Below are positions 9,372 to 19,400 of a stretch of 64,000 bases of DNA, one piece after another. The number at the start of each line of letters is the position of its first letter. Position 1 is the stretch's first letter. Origin of the DNA: Tritrichomonas foetus (taxonomy: Eukaryota; Parabasalia; Tritrichomonadida; Tritrichomonadidae). The position numbers and the translations under genes are program-made. The stretch spans positions 36,908-100,907 of the forward strand of contig MLAK01001093.1 of NCBI GenBank assembly GCA_001839685.1, given 5' to 3'. Below the pieces are notes generated by a model. The model worked only from the letters and a program-made list of their open reading frames with translations, was not told the origin of the DNA and searched no databases.

Positions 9372-10727
9372 ATGGTCAAATCTTTAAAAAATCTTGAAAG
9401 TAAAGACAAAAGAAAAATGAATCCATCACAAGATTTAATTGGCTGTGATGGCGTTGTTTCTCTCTTCCTTAGATCGGGGAAGATGATTACATTACCCCCA
9501 TCTTTGTCACCACCATTGAATATAACTCTTCGAGTAAAAAATGGCGAGTTTAGCCGTTCTTTTAAACCTGTTTCATATAATGATGGATTTCCATATTGGA
9601 ATCAGCATCTGCAGATTCCTGTCCATGTCCATGCATCAAGCAGGCATCCGTCAAATGCATTATATCTTTCGCTTGAAGTTTTAGATCAAAATCAAGGCGA
9701 AAATGCTTATTATGTAATTGGAGTAATTATTCTGCATTTACATGATCTTGTGCCTTTGTCACAATACAAGACATCCTTTCGTTTTTTCAGTCCTGACAAA
9801 GTTGCAACGCCAGTGATTGGTCTTGTCAAAATGGACGTCAAATTTATGTATGGAATTTATGGGTATGGGTATTCCATGCAAATTGACGAACATGCTCTTC
9901 AGTCCAAAAGTGAGAACAAAAACATACTTTTTCCAAAAATTGAACCAAAATCATTTGGATCTGACATGTTTGATACCAAAGATAGTCAGCAAATCCTTAT
10001 CAATAGATTCCAATCACTTTTCCCAGGAAACTTTGACTTAGCCAAAGAATGGAACAGCAATTCTGATTACAACAACGCAGAAAATAATCAAAACAATAAC
10101 AAAAATAAAAATTCAAATAATAATCATAGTAATGACAATTCAGATAATAGAAATAATGATCAAGATGTTTTTAATCCAAATCACAGGACAACTCGGAAAG
10201 CACGATTAGAAAACTTGAAAAAAATGGTAATGCAAGAAAATCATAACCTTTCATTTGACTTAGATGAAAACGCCCACATCATTCAAGATCAGGCCAAAGA
10301 AATTATTGTCAATTTAGTCAACGTTCGCTTTATGAATTCCTACATGCATAATAGTGTTGATGTACAGAATCGAAATAGTGAATTTTCAACGATTTACACA
10401 ACCATGGGACTTAAAAACAATCATGAAAAAGGAAACAATAAAAAAACAAGAAATGATGACAAGATAAGTGGCAATAATCAAGAAAAAACTAATGAAAGAA
10501 ATAGTGAAAAAGGAAAGTCAAAGAAAAATAAAGAGAAGAAACGAAAATATGAATATTCATCTGACCAAAATTCGATGGAACTTGACGAAATCAGTAATTC
10601 AGATGAAAAAAGCTCATCAACACCAACCCGCTCTTTAACAAATTCTTACGCAGATAATTCGGTTTCAATAAGATCATCATTGAGCAGTTACAGCTCTGAT
10701 TCTGACGATTATTCGATTGACCTATAA
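9372..10727 (+). CDS. C2-domain protein with Asn-rich linker
   Basis: A 451-residue protein. Residues about 24-160 form a C2-like beta-sandwich: VSLFLRSGKMI, LNITLRVKNGEFSRSFKP, FPYWNQHLQIPV, LYLSLEVLDQN and YYVIGVIILHLHDL match the successive strands of C2 domains in trichomonad proteins. The usual Asp-rich calcium loops are weak, so phospholipid or protein binding without calcium is possible. Residues about 228-268 are a nearly pure Asn run with Lys/Ser. The C-terminal third is Lys/Glu-rich and ends in a Ser/Asp-rich tail, all probably disordered. The start at 9372 is preferred for its nearby initiator; an ATG at 9417 would also keep the whole C2 domain. The partner is unknown. Confidence 0.8.
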   Translation: MVKSLKNLESKDKRKMNPSQDLIGCDGVVSLFLRSGKMITLPPSLSPPLNITLRVKNGEFSRSFKPVSYNDGFPYWNQHLQIPVHVHASSRHPSNALYLSLEVLDQNQGENAYYVIGVIILHLHDLVPLSQYKTSFRFFSPDKVATPVIGLVKMDVKFMYGIYGYGYSMQIDEHALQSKSENKNILFPKIEPKSFGSDMFDTKDSQQILINRFQSLFPGNFDLAKEWNSNSDYNNAENNQNNNKNKNSNNNHSNDNSDNRNNDQDVFNPNHRTTRKARLENLKKMVMQENHNLSFDLDENAHIIQDQAKEIIVNLVNVRFMNSYMHNSVDVQNRNSEFSTIYTTMGLKNNHEKGNNKKTRNDDKISGNNQEKTNERNSEKGKSKKNKEKKRKYEYSSDQNSMELDEISNSDEKSSSTPTRSLTNSYADNSVSIRSSLSSYSSDSDDYSIDL

Positions 10728-10862
10728 TTTGAAAATACTTTGATTGTCAAAACTTCTGAAAACTAAATTAGACTTTCATGTATGAAACAGAGTAATTTTG
10801 TTTGTTTGTTAATAAAAAACTACTGCAAATTATCTTTTTATTTTTATTGAATGATTTCTTGT

Positions 10863-12593
10863 TTAACTTTCTTGGAAAGTTGATATTAAAGAACCATTTC
10901 CCCTTACTAGTGGAAAACGTCTCCGATTAACATTGGTATGAATTATGTCTAAATCTTCTATTTTCTTTTTATTTACAAGTCCCATATCGCCTAAAGCAGT
11001 CATATCGCATTTTATATTTACTTGTGTTTGCTTAGGAATATCAAAAAGATTGGTAATTATTTTACCCAGCCATTTTCCTCTATACCAAACTCTACATAAT
11101 GATTCACAACAAGGGTTAATTAAAATATAATCAGAATCATTTAATTCTTGATTCAATTTTATTTCTTCTTCTTGGAAAATTAAAGTTTGTTGGAATTTTT
11201 CTGTGTTCTTAATATATGTTATATTCAAAGGAAGTGAATAAACAATATTTTTGGTGTTTTTTGAAGGAGTAAATCGAATTTGCTTTAAAGTTAAATCATC
11301 ATTTAATAGAATAATCGGATAACCAGAATTTTTAACGAAGCAATCATATTTTTGGCATTCAAAAGCCTTCAAAAATGATTCATATGTTAAAATTTTACCA
11401 AAATTGATTAATTTCTGTAAGTAAAATGAAATTTCTACTAGGGTTTTATTCGAAAGTAATTGATATATAAAACAAACAGATTTTAAACAATAAATATCAT
11501 CAAAAATTTCTTCATTATCATCGTCTGAGTTAATGTCAATGTATATTGGGTCACCAAGTGCTCGAATAGATTTGTCAGTGTCTGAATTCAATATTTTTAT
11601 GAAAAATTGATTTTGATAAATTTCAAGTGCTTCCTCAGGTGTAAAGAACAAACGTAAGGCTAAAAATGTTGATATTCCTTCAATTATCCAAAATTCATTA
11701 ATTGATTTTGGATAAAATGGGAAATATTGTTTAATAATTTGTTTAGATATATACAATTTCCGATTTTTGTGGTTTTTTAAAATAGAATTTGTGAAAAGAA
11801 GCAAACCAGTGGTATTATTTTCACTTGCTATAACAGTTGAAATATTAGCAATTTGAATTGTATTAAAATGTGGTACTAAATTAAGCTTTTCTTCTATTTC
11901 ATTCAACAAAATAGAGAAAAGAGAAAGATAATTATTTCCCAAATCATTTAAAGTCTGATTTTCTTCATCAGATAAAATAGTGTGATCTAAATAAATAATA
12001 AGTTTAGTTCCTTTATTTGATGTCCCTTCAAATTTTTCATAAACTCCAACAACAAGAGAAAAGAAAGAAAAAGGCAGCTCACTTTTCGGGAAAACAAATG
12101 ATCGTTGATTTCGAACTAGTGGTTGAATATGCGAACATGGGATAGAACATATAGCGCTTTGACCATCTTCTTCGACTGTAATATTTGCTGAAATATTCGA
12201 AATATCAAATGTGTTCTGGCAAGGAATAAACAATGAACCAAAATTGGGAAATAATTGTATAACTGCTGTTGAATCGTCAATATAGGAAAAGCCTTCTTTA
12301 TAATGTTCAAGTGAGCCAATAAATGAGATTGCATATGGAAAAGATGGAGATTCATTAATGCATGCAATATGAAGTGTATGTTTTACTACATTATACATAT
12401 ATTTCAAATCAACACCTTTCTGTCTAACTGTGTTAATTTGAATAGATTTATCACATTTCAAAACAAGTTGGTGATTTGAAGGAACTTTATTAATTGTGTA
12501 AAAAACTGTTCCAACATAACTCATTGATATCGGTCTGACAAGGAGTTTAATTGTATAATCTAGAATTTTAACACTCGACTCATTTTCATCCAT
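10863..12593 (-). CDS. M1 aminopeptidase-like protein lacking the zinc site
   Basis: A 576-residue protein with the layout of the M1 (gluzincin) aminopeptidases: an N-terminal beta domain (about 1-200), a peptidase domain (about 205-430) and a beta domain carrying the family motif SGYPIILLNDDLTLKQIRF. At the active site, the HExxH helix is replaced by SKQIIKQYFPF (about residues 284-294), so both His ligands and the catalytic Glu are gone. The downstream Glu survives in WIIEGISTFLALR, and the GAMEN loop has become ASENNTTGL. It cannot be a zinc peptidase by the known mechanism. It also stops just after the start of the usual helical C-terminal domain. Probably a pseudoenzyme used for binding. 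The frame is intact, so it is not a decayed gene. Convergent with the C2 gene, 135 bp between stops. Confidence 0.82.
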   Translation of the reverse strand: MDENESSVKILDYTIKLLVRPISMSYVGTVFYTINKVPSNHQLVLKCDKSIQINTVRQKGVDLKYMYNVVKHTLHIACINESPSFPYAISFIGSLEHYKEGFSYIDDSTAVIQLFPNFGSLFIPCQNTFDISNISANITVEEDGQSAICSIPCSHIQPLVRNQRSFVFPKSELPFSFFSLVVGVYEKFEGTSNKGTKLIIYLDHTILSDEENQTLNDLGNNYLSLFSILLNEIEEKLNLVPHFNTIQIANISTVIASENNTTGLLLFTNSILKNHKNRKLYISKQIIKQYFPFYPKSINEFWIIEGISTFLALRLFFTPEEALEIYQNQFFIKILNSDTDKSIRALGDPIYIDINSDDDNEEIFDDIYCLKSVCFIYQLLSNKTLVEISFYLQKLINFGKILTYESFLKAFECQKYDCFVKNSGYPIILLNDDLTLKQIRFTPSKNTKNIVYSLPLNITYIKNTEKFQQTLIFQEEEIKLNQELNDSDYILINPCCESLCRVWYRGKWLGKIITNLFDIPKQTQVNIKCDMTALGDMGLVNKKKIEDLDIIHTNVNRRRFPLVRGNGSLISTFQES

Positions 12594-12731
12594 TTATGAA
12601 AAAGAGCTAGGAATAAATAAGCTTTTTCAGTATTTAAATGGGCGAATGATATTTGAGGCCAAATAACTTACGAAAAAGTGGAAATTTCCCTCTTTATAGA
12701 ACGCAGAGAATCGACGCATCCAGTTTTAAAA

Positions 12732-13157
12732 ATGAGTAACAACGGAGATAATTTGAATCTTCATGAAAATGAGGATAAAATCAAGGAAGAAGATATACAA
12801 TTGGTTCAAGAATTAGTTTTCGATTATTTTAAAAGTAAGGCAAATCAAAATAAAAAACTGAAAGAAAATGAAGAAGAAGAAGACATAAATCAGTTAATCA
12901 ATGAAGTTATAAATTATAACTCTTTAGAGCATATCACTTATAAAGATAATACCAAAAATATTTTCCGCTTTAAAAATGTTGTAAAAAAAGATGGAAATGT
13001 TTTTATTTTAGCTTATAACAAGAAAACTAAAAATGATGAATTATTAGATTTTTCATATATTGCACAAATATATCCTGACAAATTATTTAATTGGATTTCT
13101 AGGAAACAAATCTCCAAACTTCAGCCTGGTTCATTCTTGTTCCCTGCTATATATTAG
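12732..13157 (+). CDS. Small acidic protein with possible chromo-shadow-like domain
   Basis: 141 residues from the first ATG of the frame; the codons before it lack any ATG. The first 60 residues are acidic and charged (EDKIKEEDIQLVQELV, then ENEEEEDINQ). Residues about 68-135 show a beta-beta-beta-helix pattern that recalls the chromo shadow domain of HP1 proteins. FRFKNVVKKDGNVFILAYN takes the place of the strand pair with the aromatic/Lys pattern, ELLDFSYIAQIYPDKLFNWI takes that of the segment before the C-terminal helix with its cP..lI.FYE.rL shape. There is no chromodomain before it. Such domains dimerise and read partner peptides in chromatin. The domain call is a by-eye inference. Divergent from the M1-like gene, with 138 bp between starts. 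Confidence 0.6.
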   Translation: MSNNGDNLNLHENEDKIKEEDIQLVQELVFDYFKSKANQNKKLKENEEEEDINQLINEVINYNSLEHITYKDNTKNIFRFKNVVKKDGNVFILAYNKKTKNDELLDFSYIAQIYPDKLFNWISRKQISKLQPGSFLFPAIY

Positions 13158-13238
13158 CATAAATAAAATGTAAATTTATTATATAACGATGTATATTATT
13201 TTTTATTATTATATAAAAATAGAAATAAACAATTTCAT

Positions 13239-14513
13239 TTAATGAAACCTCGTGATCGTCTTGGAAATATTATATTCAGGAACAGTAATATTCAATTCTT
13301 CGGGAATGAGAGTCTGAAGCTGTCTTAAAGATTGATTGAATTTCGCCTGTGTTGCAGCAAGCATCTTATTATCTTCCATTATATCATTTTCGATTTCTTC
13401 TCTCTCTCTTCTTCTTCTATCTTCTATCTGTGCACGCTGATATTGTTTAATTCGATATTCTTCACGTTTCCTTTGTTGTTGGTTATACAGATAAGCATCA
13501 ACTTCCTGTTTTCTAGTTGGAAAAGCCTTCTTTGTACCAAGTCTTTTATGTGCCTGTTTCTCTTTTTGAAGTGTTAGCCATTCATTATGACGTTCTTCAA
13601 GAAGTTGATCTTGTCTCATTCTTAATTCTTGCACATGCTGAGCTGCTGCTTTTGCTGCTGCAGATTCGGCAAGTTCTTGAAAATCATTATTCTTTTTGGT
13701 TTGTTTTTCTAATTCACGAGCTCTTTGTTCAACAACTTTTGTTCTCATATTAGTTTTATAAATTCTTCTTCTTTCATCTTCTGCTTTTCTTTGATCTTGA
13801 ATTTTTTGAACTTCTGATCTTTCGCGTGCAATTCTTCTTTCGTCTTCAAGATCTTTTTCTCTGTTTCTTTCCTTTCTCATCATTAATTCTTCATTTCTTT
13901 GACGGAATTCTGCTCTTCGTTCATCAGCAAGTTGTCTAAGTCTGTTTAATCTTTCTTCTTCTTCTTTCTGTGCTTTTTTGTTTTGAATTTTGAGAACAGC
14001 TTCATATTTCTTTTCTTCAAGTCGTTCAAGCTCCTTCCTTTTTTCAACAAGTGCTAATTGTTCTTTGTATGTTTTATTAAGTTCTTGCTTCTTTTGGAGT
14101 CGCTTTAAACGTACACGCTCATCTTTCTCTTTTGCTAATTGAATTTGCTTCATTTCTGTTTCTGCTTCAGCAGCTTTTACTGTTTCATCATATAATCGTT
14201 TTTGTTGCATATAATCTCGTTGTTTGGCGGTTGTTTTAACCATGGTGTCGTAAATTAATTTTGATCTATGTGAGCGAACTTGTGGCATGACTGAATCGTA
14301 GACTGGAGTAGGCTCTGCTTCAGTGACAGGCGTTGGGTTCACTTTATCGTTGATTTTCTTGTTCAATGGAAACATTGCTGATGTTTTTGTATTGGGAGTA
14401 ACAACTGCTCCATCATGAGGTTGAAATTCATATCCTTCGGTTGGAAACAAATCATAATTTCCAATGATATCTGTTCTGGTGTAACCAGATGAATATTTCT
14501 TGCGCATTGTCAT
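13239..14513 (-). CDS. TPH-type coiled-coil protein, probable flagellar/cytoskeletal
   Basis: A 424-residue protein. Residues 1-90 are Pro/Asp/Tyr-containing and not helical. Residues about 95-395 are one long Lys/Glu/Arg/Gln-rich helix with heptads, of the trichohyalin-plectin homology (TPH) type found in ciliary microtubule inner proteins such as CFAP45 and CFAP53. The short C-terminal tail (ITVPEYNISKTITRFH) is less charged. Trichomonads bear several flagella and a microtubular axostyle, so an axonemal or axostyle role is reasonable, but the exact family member cannot be assigned by eye. Tandem ATGs open the gene (MTM). It converges with the small upstream gene, with 81 bp between stops. 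Confidence 0.75.
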   Translation of the reverse strand: MTMRKKYSSGYTRTDIIGNYDLFPTEGYEFQPHDGAVVTPNTKTSAMFPLNKKINDKVNPTPVTEAEPTPVYDSVMPQVRSHRSKLIYDTMVKTTAKQRDYMQQKRLYDETVKAAEAETEMKQIQLAKEKDERVRLKRLQKKQELNKTYKEQLALVEKRKELERLEEKKYEAVLKIQNKKAQKEEEERLNRLRQLADERRAEFRQRNEELMMRKERNREKDLEDERRIARERSEVQKIQDQRKAEDERRRIYKTNMRTKVVEQRARELEKQTKKNNDFQELAESAAAKAAAQHVQELRMRQDQLLEERHNEWLTLQKEKQAHKRLGTKKAFPTRKQEVDAYLYNQQQRKREEYRIKQYQRAQIEDRRRREREEIENDIMEDNKMLAATQAKFNQSLRQLQTLIPEELNITVPEYNISKTITRFH

Positions 14514-14965
14514 GATGAAATCTAATGTACGTTAAACAATAACGTGTTTCGTTCCACAAAAAATTTTAAACATTCAATATTGTGAAATTTTGAGTCAATT
14601 CAATCAATTGAATGTTTATTCGGTCTGCGAAAAAGAGGAAAAATCACCCATATGTAAATTTTTTCTGATTGAATGATTCCAGAATAAAGAGGGCAGAAAA
14701 TCATTTTTCATCATTGTGTTAATGGAAAGGCATAATATGGTTAGAATTCTTTTATGTTGAATTTCATCAATAATCGTATTATTTCATACATCTATAAAAC
14801 ATTTCTGATAGCATCACCCCACATAAAAACATACAAAGATGACTTGATGATAATCGATACTATCGAAAAAAGAAAAAAAATTACTTTTTTTATCGTAATT
14901 CACAAAATGGTCAAAAAAAGGTCAAATGTGGAGGTAAAAAAATTGCTTTTGAAAAGATTTTCCCA
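14514..14965. other. Divergent intergenic region
   Basis: Shared 5' region of the TPH protein and the LRR protein. A small frame at 14754-14969 begins with a non-ATG codon, has poor codon content and overlaps the next ATG, so it is not called. TCACAA near 14899 fits the initiator consensus but is about 65 nt from the ATG. Confidence 0.4.
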
Positions 14966-17170
14966 ATGAGCAAAAAAAGCCCAGATCTGACTAAGTTTTT
15001 CGATCCATCAACCGAGAACGTAGTAAAGACAATCTGGGTTCAACAGATCATTCAAGGGGGCAACTATAAAAATATATTTATTGCGATAACAGATTACTTC
15101 ATTCGAATTTATACAGAAACTGACGGCGATATTCAGCAAGCAAATGCGCACAAGCACCTAGATATTGTGGGACTCGACGCTTTAGACGAAATTACACTTC
15201 GAATTACATTTAAGAGTGAAATTGTCACAATTTTGGCTGATTCCTCCAGCAATATCCTACAGATTATCTACAGCACAGTTACGAAAGTTCTTCTACCTGA
15301 TGAGTATCCCAAATGCAGCCCTGCGATCAATATTAAAAATATCCAAAATAGCAGATTTATTTTTTCCGCCATAAAAATGCGTTACTGCGCACTTTTAGCA
15401 TGGCAGGGAAACACCCCCGATAAAAACGTTCTTTCAAGTTTGGACCGTTACGTCAATAAGAAGTCAAATTTTATTGATATGGGAATAATTAGTGACTATG
15501 GATTTAATGTTCCTGTTCTTCTGAATGCTTTCCAGCACCAGCCTTTGATTTCGACCATTCTGATTCCGCATCGTGAGAAAACTGATTTCTATGAATATCT
15601 GATAGATTTTCTTCCAAGCAGCAAAACATATAAAACGTTAATAATTGTTGAAACAATTCCAGAAAAATTTGAAGCAATGATTTTAGCAATAAATCCATGT
15701 CAAAACTTGAGTTTGAAATGCATCGAATTTTTAAACGTGAAAGAAATTACTTCAAAAACGATAGCACCAATTCATAAGCTTATTAAAGATGGACACAAAC
15801 TTTGCTTGAAATTCACAAATTGTTTTATTCCAAAATGTGAAAAAAGTTTAATTCAATTAATGGACAAACAAAAAAATCTGACTGGAATTCACATGACTTC
15901 TGTTTGGCTAAAAGATAGTGTTGCTATTAAAACTGTTGCTTTAAGATTGAAAAACTTATCTTTGCGAGGATGTAATATTCAAATTAGTGAAATTTTGTCA
16001 ATTCTTTCAAAAGTTCCAGCATCAAAATTAAAAACATTAGATTTATCAAACAATTCATGTATTACTCCAATTAATGATAAAATTTCTTTTCCAATTACCA
16101 TCAGAAAAGTAATTATGAATCATGTGAATTGGATTATTCGAAATTTCCATAAAGTCTTCTCATTGAGTTGTAATGCCAATCGTGATGTTACACTTTCTCT
16201 TTCATACGCAACTTTTCAAGATCGTAAGTTAGAAGATGCAATGAAAGAATTTTTTAATTTATTAGGGAAAACTACATCGCCTACTCTATCAGCTTTATAT
16301 TGGAATGGTTTCCCAACTGACCAAAAATTCTTTCAGTTTCTTCAAAAAGCAATTAACATCAAATTTGTCAGCTTCTCTGACTCGCAAATTAAAAATGTAC
16401 GGTATTTCCAATCATTTATCGAAAGTGCTAAACTTTTAAATACAATTGATATTCACTCACTTTCTGATTCCAAAAAGATAAATGAGATAATGAAAGTTGT
16501 ACTGAAAAAGTCGAGGACGATACAGCGTCTCGACATTTCTCACAATGATATAAACGACCAATCATTTAAGAAAATAGTTGAATTGTTATCGTCGAATAAC
16601 AACATTCAACAAATTCTTTTAGATGATCTCAAAAATGTCTCATTTAAAGAATATCAACAATTTTTGAATCTTCTTGAATCACGTTGTACAAATCTGAGAG
16701 TTTCTTTTCCAAGAACCGATTTTAACCGGTTTAAAGAACAGAAAGCACTGAATAATGATAAAATTCATAAATATCATAAATTATTTAATGAACCATTCGC
16801 TGATCCTGCTATTCAGCACTCAAAAGAATGGGAAAATTTGATTTTACAAGAATATCAAGACATAAAAATAGATGATCCAATTGAACCTCCTCAAATTGTA
16901 GAGGATGACGAAGATTCAAGACATTCGATTGGATCAAACCATTCAAGTAACTCTAGACATACGCCTGATAAACAGGCATTAAAGATTCTTCAGGCAAAAG
17001 GACCCCCTTCTCTTCAAAAGCCTGTAATTAAAAAGAAAGTGAAATTTGACCTGGTTGAAATTCCGCAAATTGACAATGATCCTGTAATTCAACAATTTAA
17101 TAATCATTACTCAATTAACTACTTAATGAAAGTGCTTGAATCAATAACTAACCAATCGAATGTGGCATAA
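14966..17170 (+). CDS. Leucine-rich-repeat protein, CARMIL-like
   Basis: A 734-residue protein. Residues 1-115 form a beta-rich segment that looks like the non-canonical PH domain of CARMIL/Lrrc16 proteins (IFIAITDYFIRIY, VGLDALDEITLRITFKSE). Residues about 160-590 carry irregular leucine-rich repeats of about 28 residues, for example LKNLSLRGCNI, LKTLDLSNNSCI and IQRLDISHNDINDQSFKKIVELL. The C-terminal 130 residues are charged and Ser-rich, with a basic stretch (KPVIKKKVKFDL) as in tails that bind capping protein. CARMILs regulate actin capping protein at membranes; trichomonads have many LRR proteins of this layout. I see no clear CPI motif, so the CARMIL role is inference. A long poly-T tract follows about 97 bp after the stop. 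Confidence 0.75.
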   Translation: MSKKSPDLTKFFDPSTENVVKTIWVQQIIQGGNYKNIFIAITDYFIRIYTETDGDIQQANAHKHLDIVGLDALDEITLRITFKSEIVTILADSSSNILQIIYSTVTKVLLPDEYPKCSPAINIKNIQNSRFIFSAIKMRYCALLAWQGNTPDKNVLSSLDRYVNKKSNFIDMGIISDYGFNVPVLLNAFQHQPLISTILIPHREKTDFYEYLIDFLPSSKTYKTLIIVETIPEKFEAMILAINPCQNLSLKCIEFLNVKEITSKTIAPIHKLIKDGHKLCLKFTNCFIPKCEKSLIQLMDKQKNLTGIHMTSVWLKDSVAIKTVALRLKNLSLRGCNIQISEILSILSKVPASKLKTLDLSNNSCITPINDKISFPITIRKVIMNHVNWIIRNFHKVFSLSCNANRDVTLSLSYATFQDRKLEDAMKEFFNLLGKTTSPTLSALYWNGFPTDQKFFQFLQKAINIKFVSFSDSQIKNVRYFQSFIESAKLLNTIDIHSLSDSKKINEIMKVVLKKSRTIQRLDISHNDINDQSFKKIVELLSSNNNIQQILLDDLKNVSFKEYQQFLNLLESRCTNLRVSFPRTDFNRFKEQKALNNDKIHKYHKLFNEPFADPAIQHSKEWENLILQEYQDIKIDDPIEPPQIVEDDEDSRHSIGSNHSSNSRHTPDKQALKILQAKGPPSLQKPVIKKKVKFDLVEIPQIDNDPVIQQFNNHYSINYLMKVLESITNQSNVA

Positions 17171-17264
17171 TCATTAATTTTATTTATTTATTCTTTTTTA
17201 CAACATAGTTGTTTGTTTTTTATATTTATTATTAAAAAATTTTTTGTATTTAACTCTCTATTTT

Positions 17265-17266
<2 letters not shown>

Positions 17267-17311
<45 letters not shown>
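17267..17311. repeat. Poly-T tract, 45 nt
   Basis: An uninterrupted T run starting 96 bp after the stop of the LRR gene, on its sense strand. It is one of three such tracts in the window, all 65-100 bp downstream of plus-strand genes. Confidence 0.95.
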
Positions 17312-17313
<2 letters not shown>

Positions 17314-17458
17314 GTATAATTGGAATGATTCTCGTTTTTTTAGAAACTTGATCATAAAATAAAGATAGAAATAAATGTAGATGATTTTATTCATCATGAT
17401 GAATGTGAAGAAATGAGAACTAATAAAGTTAATTATTCTTCATTAATTCTTCAAGAAC

Positions 17459-17672
17459 AAAAATGAAAAAGAAAAAACTGAATAAAGAAAGAAAAATAAA
17501 TGAGATAAGAAATACCTAAATGAAGAAAGAAAAAATTAAATGAAACAAGAAAAAACTGAACAAAGAAAGAAAACTAAATGAGATAAGAAAAACCTAAATG
17601 AAGAAAGAAAAAACTAAATGAAACAAGAAAAAATTAAATGAAGAAAGAAAAAACTAAATGAAAAAGAAAACT
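17459..17672. repeat. Degenerate purine-rich tandem repeat, about 78-bp period
   Basis: A/G-rich block made of roughly 20-bp variants of AAATGAAGAAAGAAAAAACT. A higher-order period of 78 bp is visible: the stretch from 17475 recurs from 17553 with few changes, and a partial third copy follows. It is noncoding and lies between two convergent genes. Confidence 0.85.
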
Positions 17673-17774
17673 AATATAATAAATAGTCAAAGTTAATGAA
17701 TGACAAAAGTTTAATACCAATAAATATATCATAACAATATAAAATAAATAAATATAAAAAATAAAATCTGGAAC

Positions 17775-18851
17775 TCATTCCTTCCCTTCCACATCCGAAT
17801 CCTTGAAAAGCCTGAGCATTTCATTCAACTTCTCTGTCCTCTTTGGTATCTTTCTCATGTATTTCCTTGGTTTCAATTCATCATCGTCGACATTTTTCGC
17901 TTCTTCGACGACTTTTTGAAACCTTTCCTGCTTCTGTCTGTTATTTTTTTCTTCATTTCGAGTTGCTTTTCTGACAAGCGCCTCATTTGGAAACACTTCT
18001 GGTTTAAATGTGCATTCTTCTAGTTCTGCTGTCTCCATTTCCACCTTAATTCCAGTCATTTCGATATCTTTCAAAACAGCCTGGGCTTCGCTGTACCTGC
18101 AAGATAAACCTTTTGCCCTCTTATTTCTAGTTGCCGACATATCAGGCTTATAAGTGTATTCATCTTCATATATGTATTGTTTTCTCTTAGGCATGGTCTT
18201 TGTAATTGACCTTACGGGCTTATTTGATTTTTTTATCATTTGTTCAGATTCTTTATTTACAAACTTCCCGCGTGGCTGCTGTTGTATGGCGCTACCTTCG
18301 TTGGTATTTTCTGTTCGTTTTTGGGCGCTTTTGTCCTGTCTGTTGATAAATTCGTCAAAATGATTCCTCTGTGGTTGAACTGATGGCGCCCGTCGTCGAT
18401 TTGATGGTGCAAACGATTGCGTTCGAGACGAGGGACGATCAGTATCCATAATTGAGCGGTTTAAATCTTTATTTCGCGAAGTAATTTTTCTCGAATTTGG
18501 ATCCATACATGACTGTTTCTTACGGATTGGTTCTTGTTTATTGTTAGCTTCGGTATGCGTCTTAATATCGATCAACAAATGGCCCTCATCGTCCCATATA
18601 GAATGCGATGGCTTTTGCCTAATAAACGGTTTCGAAACTGGGACCTTTGGCATTAACGCTTCTTTTTCTTTTTGTTCTTTTTCGATATTTTGTTTTGTCT
18701 GCAAGATTTTAAATTCCTTGATCTTTTGATCTTGAAGCGATCTCTCGACAATTGATTCAGCACCTCGGGGTGTTGACCTAGATCGGCGTATTGTTGACGA
18801 ACGAGACTGGTCCACCTTTCGAAGGCGGACAGGACAATTTGATGACTCCAT
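17775..18851 (-). CDS. Basic disordered protein, unknown function
   Basis: A 358-residue protein rich in Arg, Lys, Ser and Gln, with no membrane span. I do not recognise a domain. Two short related motifs stand out: YTYKPDMS (about 233-240) and ECTFKPEVFP (about 280-290), the latter resembling the CTFKP motif in several coiled-coil flagellate proteins. Helical, charged segments flank them (EEKNNRQKQERFQKVVEEAK). The N-terminus is Arg/Ser-rich (RSSTIRRSRSTPR) and may be phosphorylated. A cytoskeletal role is a guess from composition. The stop at 17775 and the ATG at 18849-18851 bound an uninterrupted frame. Confidence 0.7.
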   Translation of the reverse strand: MESSNCPVRLRKVDQSRSSTIRRSRSTPRGAESIVERSLQDQKIKEFKILQTKQNIEKEQKEKEALMPKVPVSKPFIRQKPSHSIWDDEGHLLIDIKTHTEANNKQEPIRKKQSCMDPNSRKITSRNKDLNRSIMDTDRPSSRTQSFAPSNRRRAPSVQPQRNHFDEFINRQDKSAQKRTENTNEGSAIQQQPRGKFVNKESEQMIKKSNKPVRSITKTMPKRKQYIYEDEYTYKPDMSATRNKRAKGLSCRYSEAQAVLKDIEMTGIKVEMETAELEECTFKPEVFPNEALVRKATRNEEKNNRQKQERFQKVVEEAKNVDDDELKPRKYMRKIPKRTEKLNEMLRLFKDSDVEGKE

Positions 18852-19373
18852 GTTTTTTGATGGATTTTCCTTAACGGACTGAAAAACTTTGTATGACTTT
18901 ATCTTCCCAACTAACTGAATTTTTGTTTCAACGATAATACTTTTATAGATGGCAAATTATAGAAAAACTTAATGAGAGAGAAATATGAATAATTCGGTAA
19001 TATGACAATTTACGAAATATTTTTATCATCGCTTTTGTGACTAAATACTATTTGTTGAAAATTGCATTTAAATTCTTGTAGTTTTGAATTCTCTATTTGA
19101 TGATAAGTCACGTTTCTCAAGAGTTTATGTGACTAATTTGCACTCTTCTGTTATTGAAGAGCATTCAATAAAAACCTATATATAAATAGAATGGAATTTT
19201 AGAAATATCATTTATTGTTGATTTAGTGGAAAAAGAATGAAATGATAAATTTTGAATGGCGAGAAAAACTTTTTTATTAAAGTTTTCATATAGATAAAAA
19301 GATCATGATAGTTTTATTATAGATTATTTTAAATAAAAGAGTCGTCAACATGAAATTTTGTCATTCAATAAAT
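18852..19373. other. Divergent intergenic region
   Basis: AT-rich 5' space between the basic protein and the Rab gene. No gene or repeat is recognised. An in-frame ATG at 19350 exists but precedes the candidate initiator at 19374. Confidence 0.4.
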
Positions 19374-19379
19374 TCACTT
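19374..19379 (+). promoter_or_regulatory. Candidate initiator (Inr) TCACTT
   Basis: Fits TCAYW and lies about 25 nt before the ATG at 19401 but after the ATG at 19350. If used, it makes 19401 the only possible start, which also agrees with where Rab homology begins. Confidence 0.45.
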
Positions 19380-19400
19380 TTTCTTTTTTCCACTTTTTGG

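Noticed and set aside
14754..14969. 71-codon plus-strand frame before the LRR gene
   Set aside because: Starts with a non-ATG codon, overlaps the next ATG and reads like AT-rich spacer.
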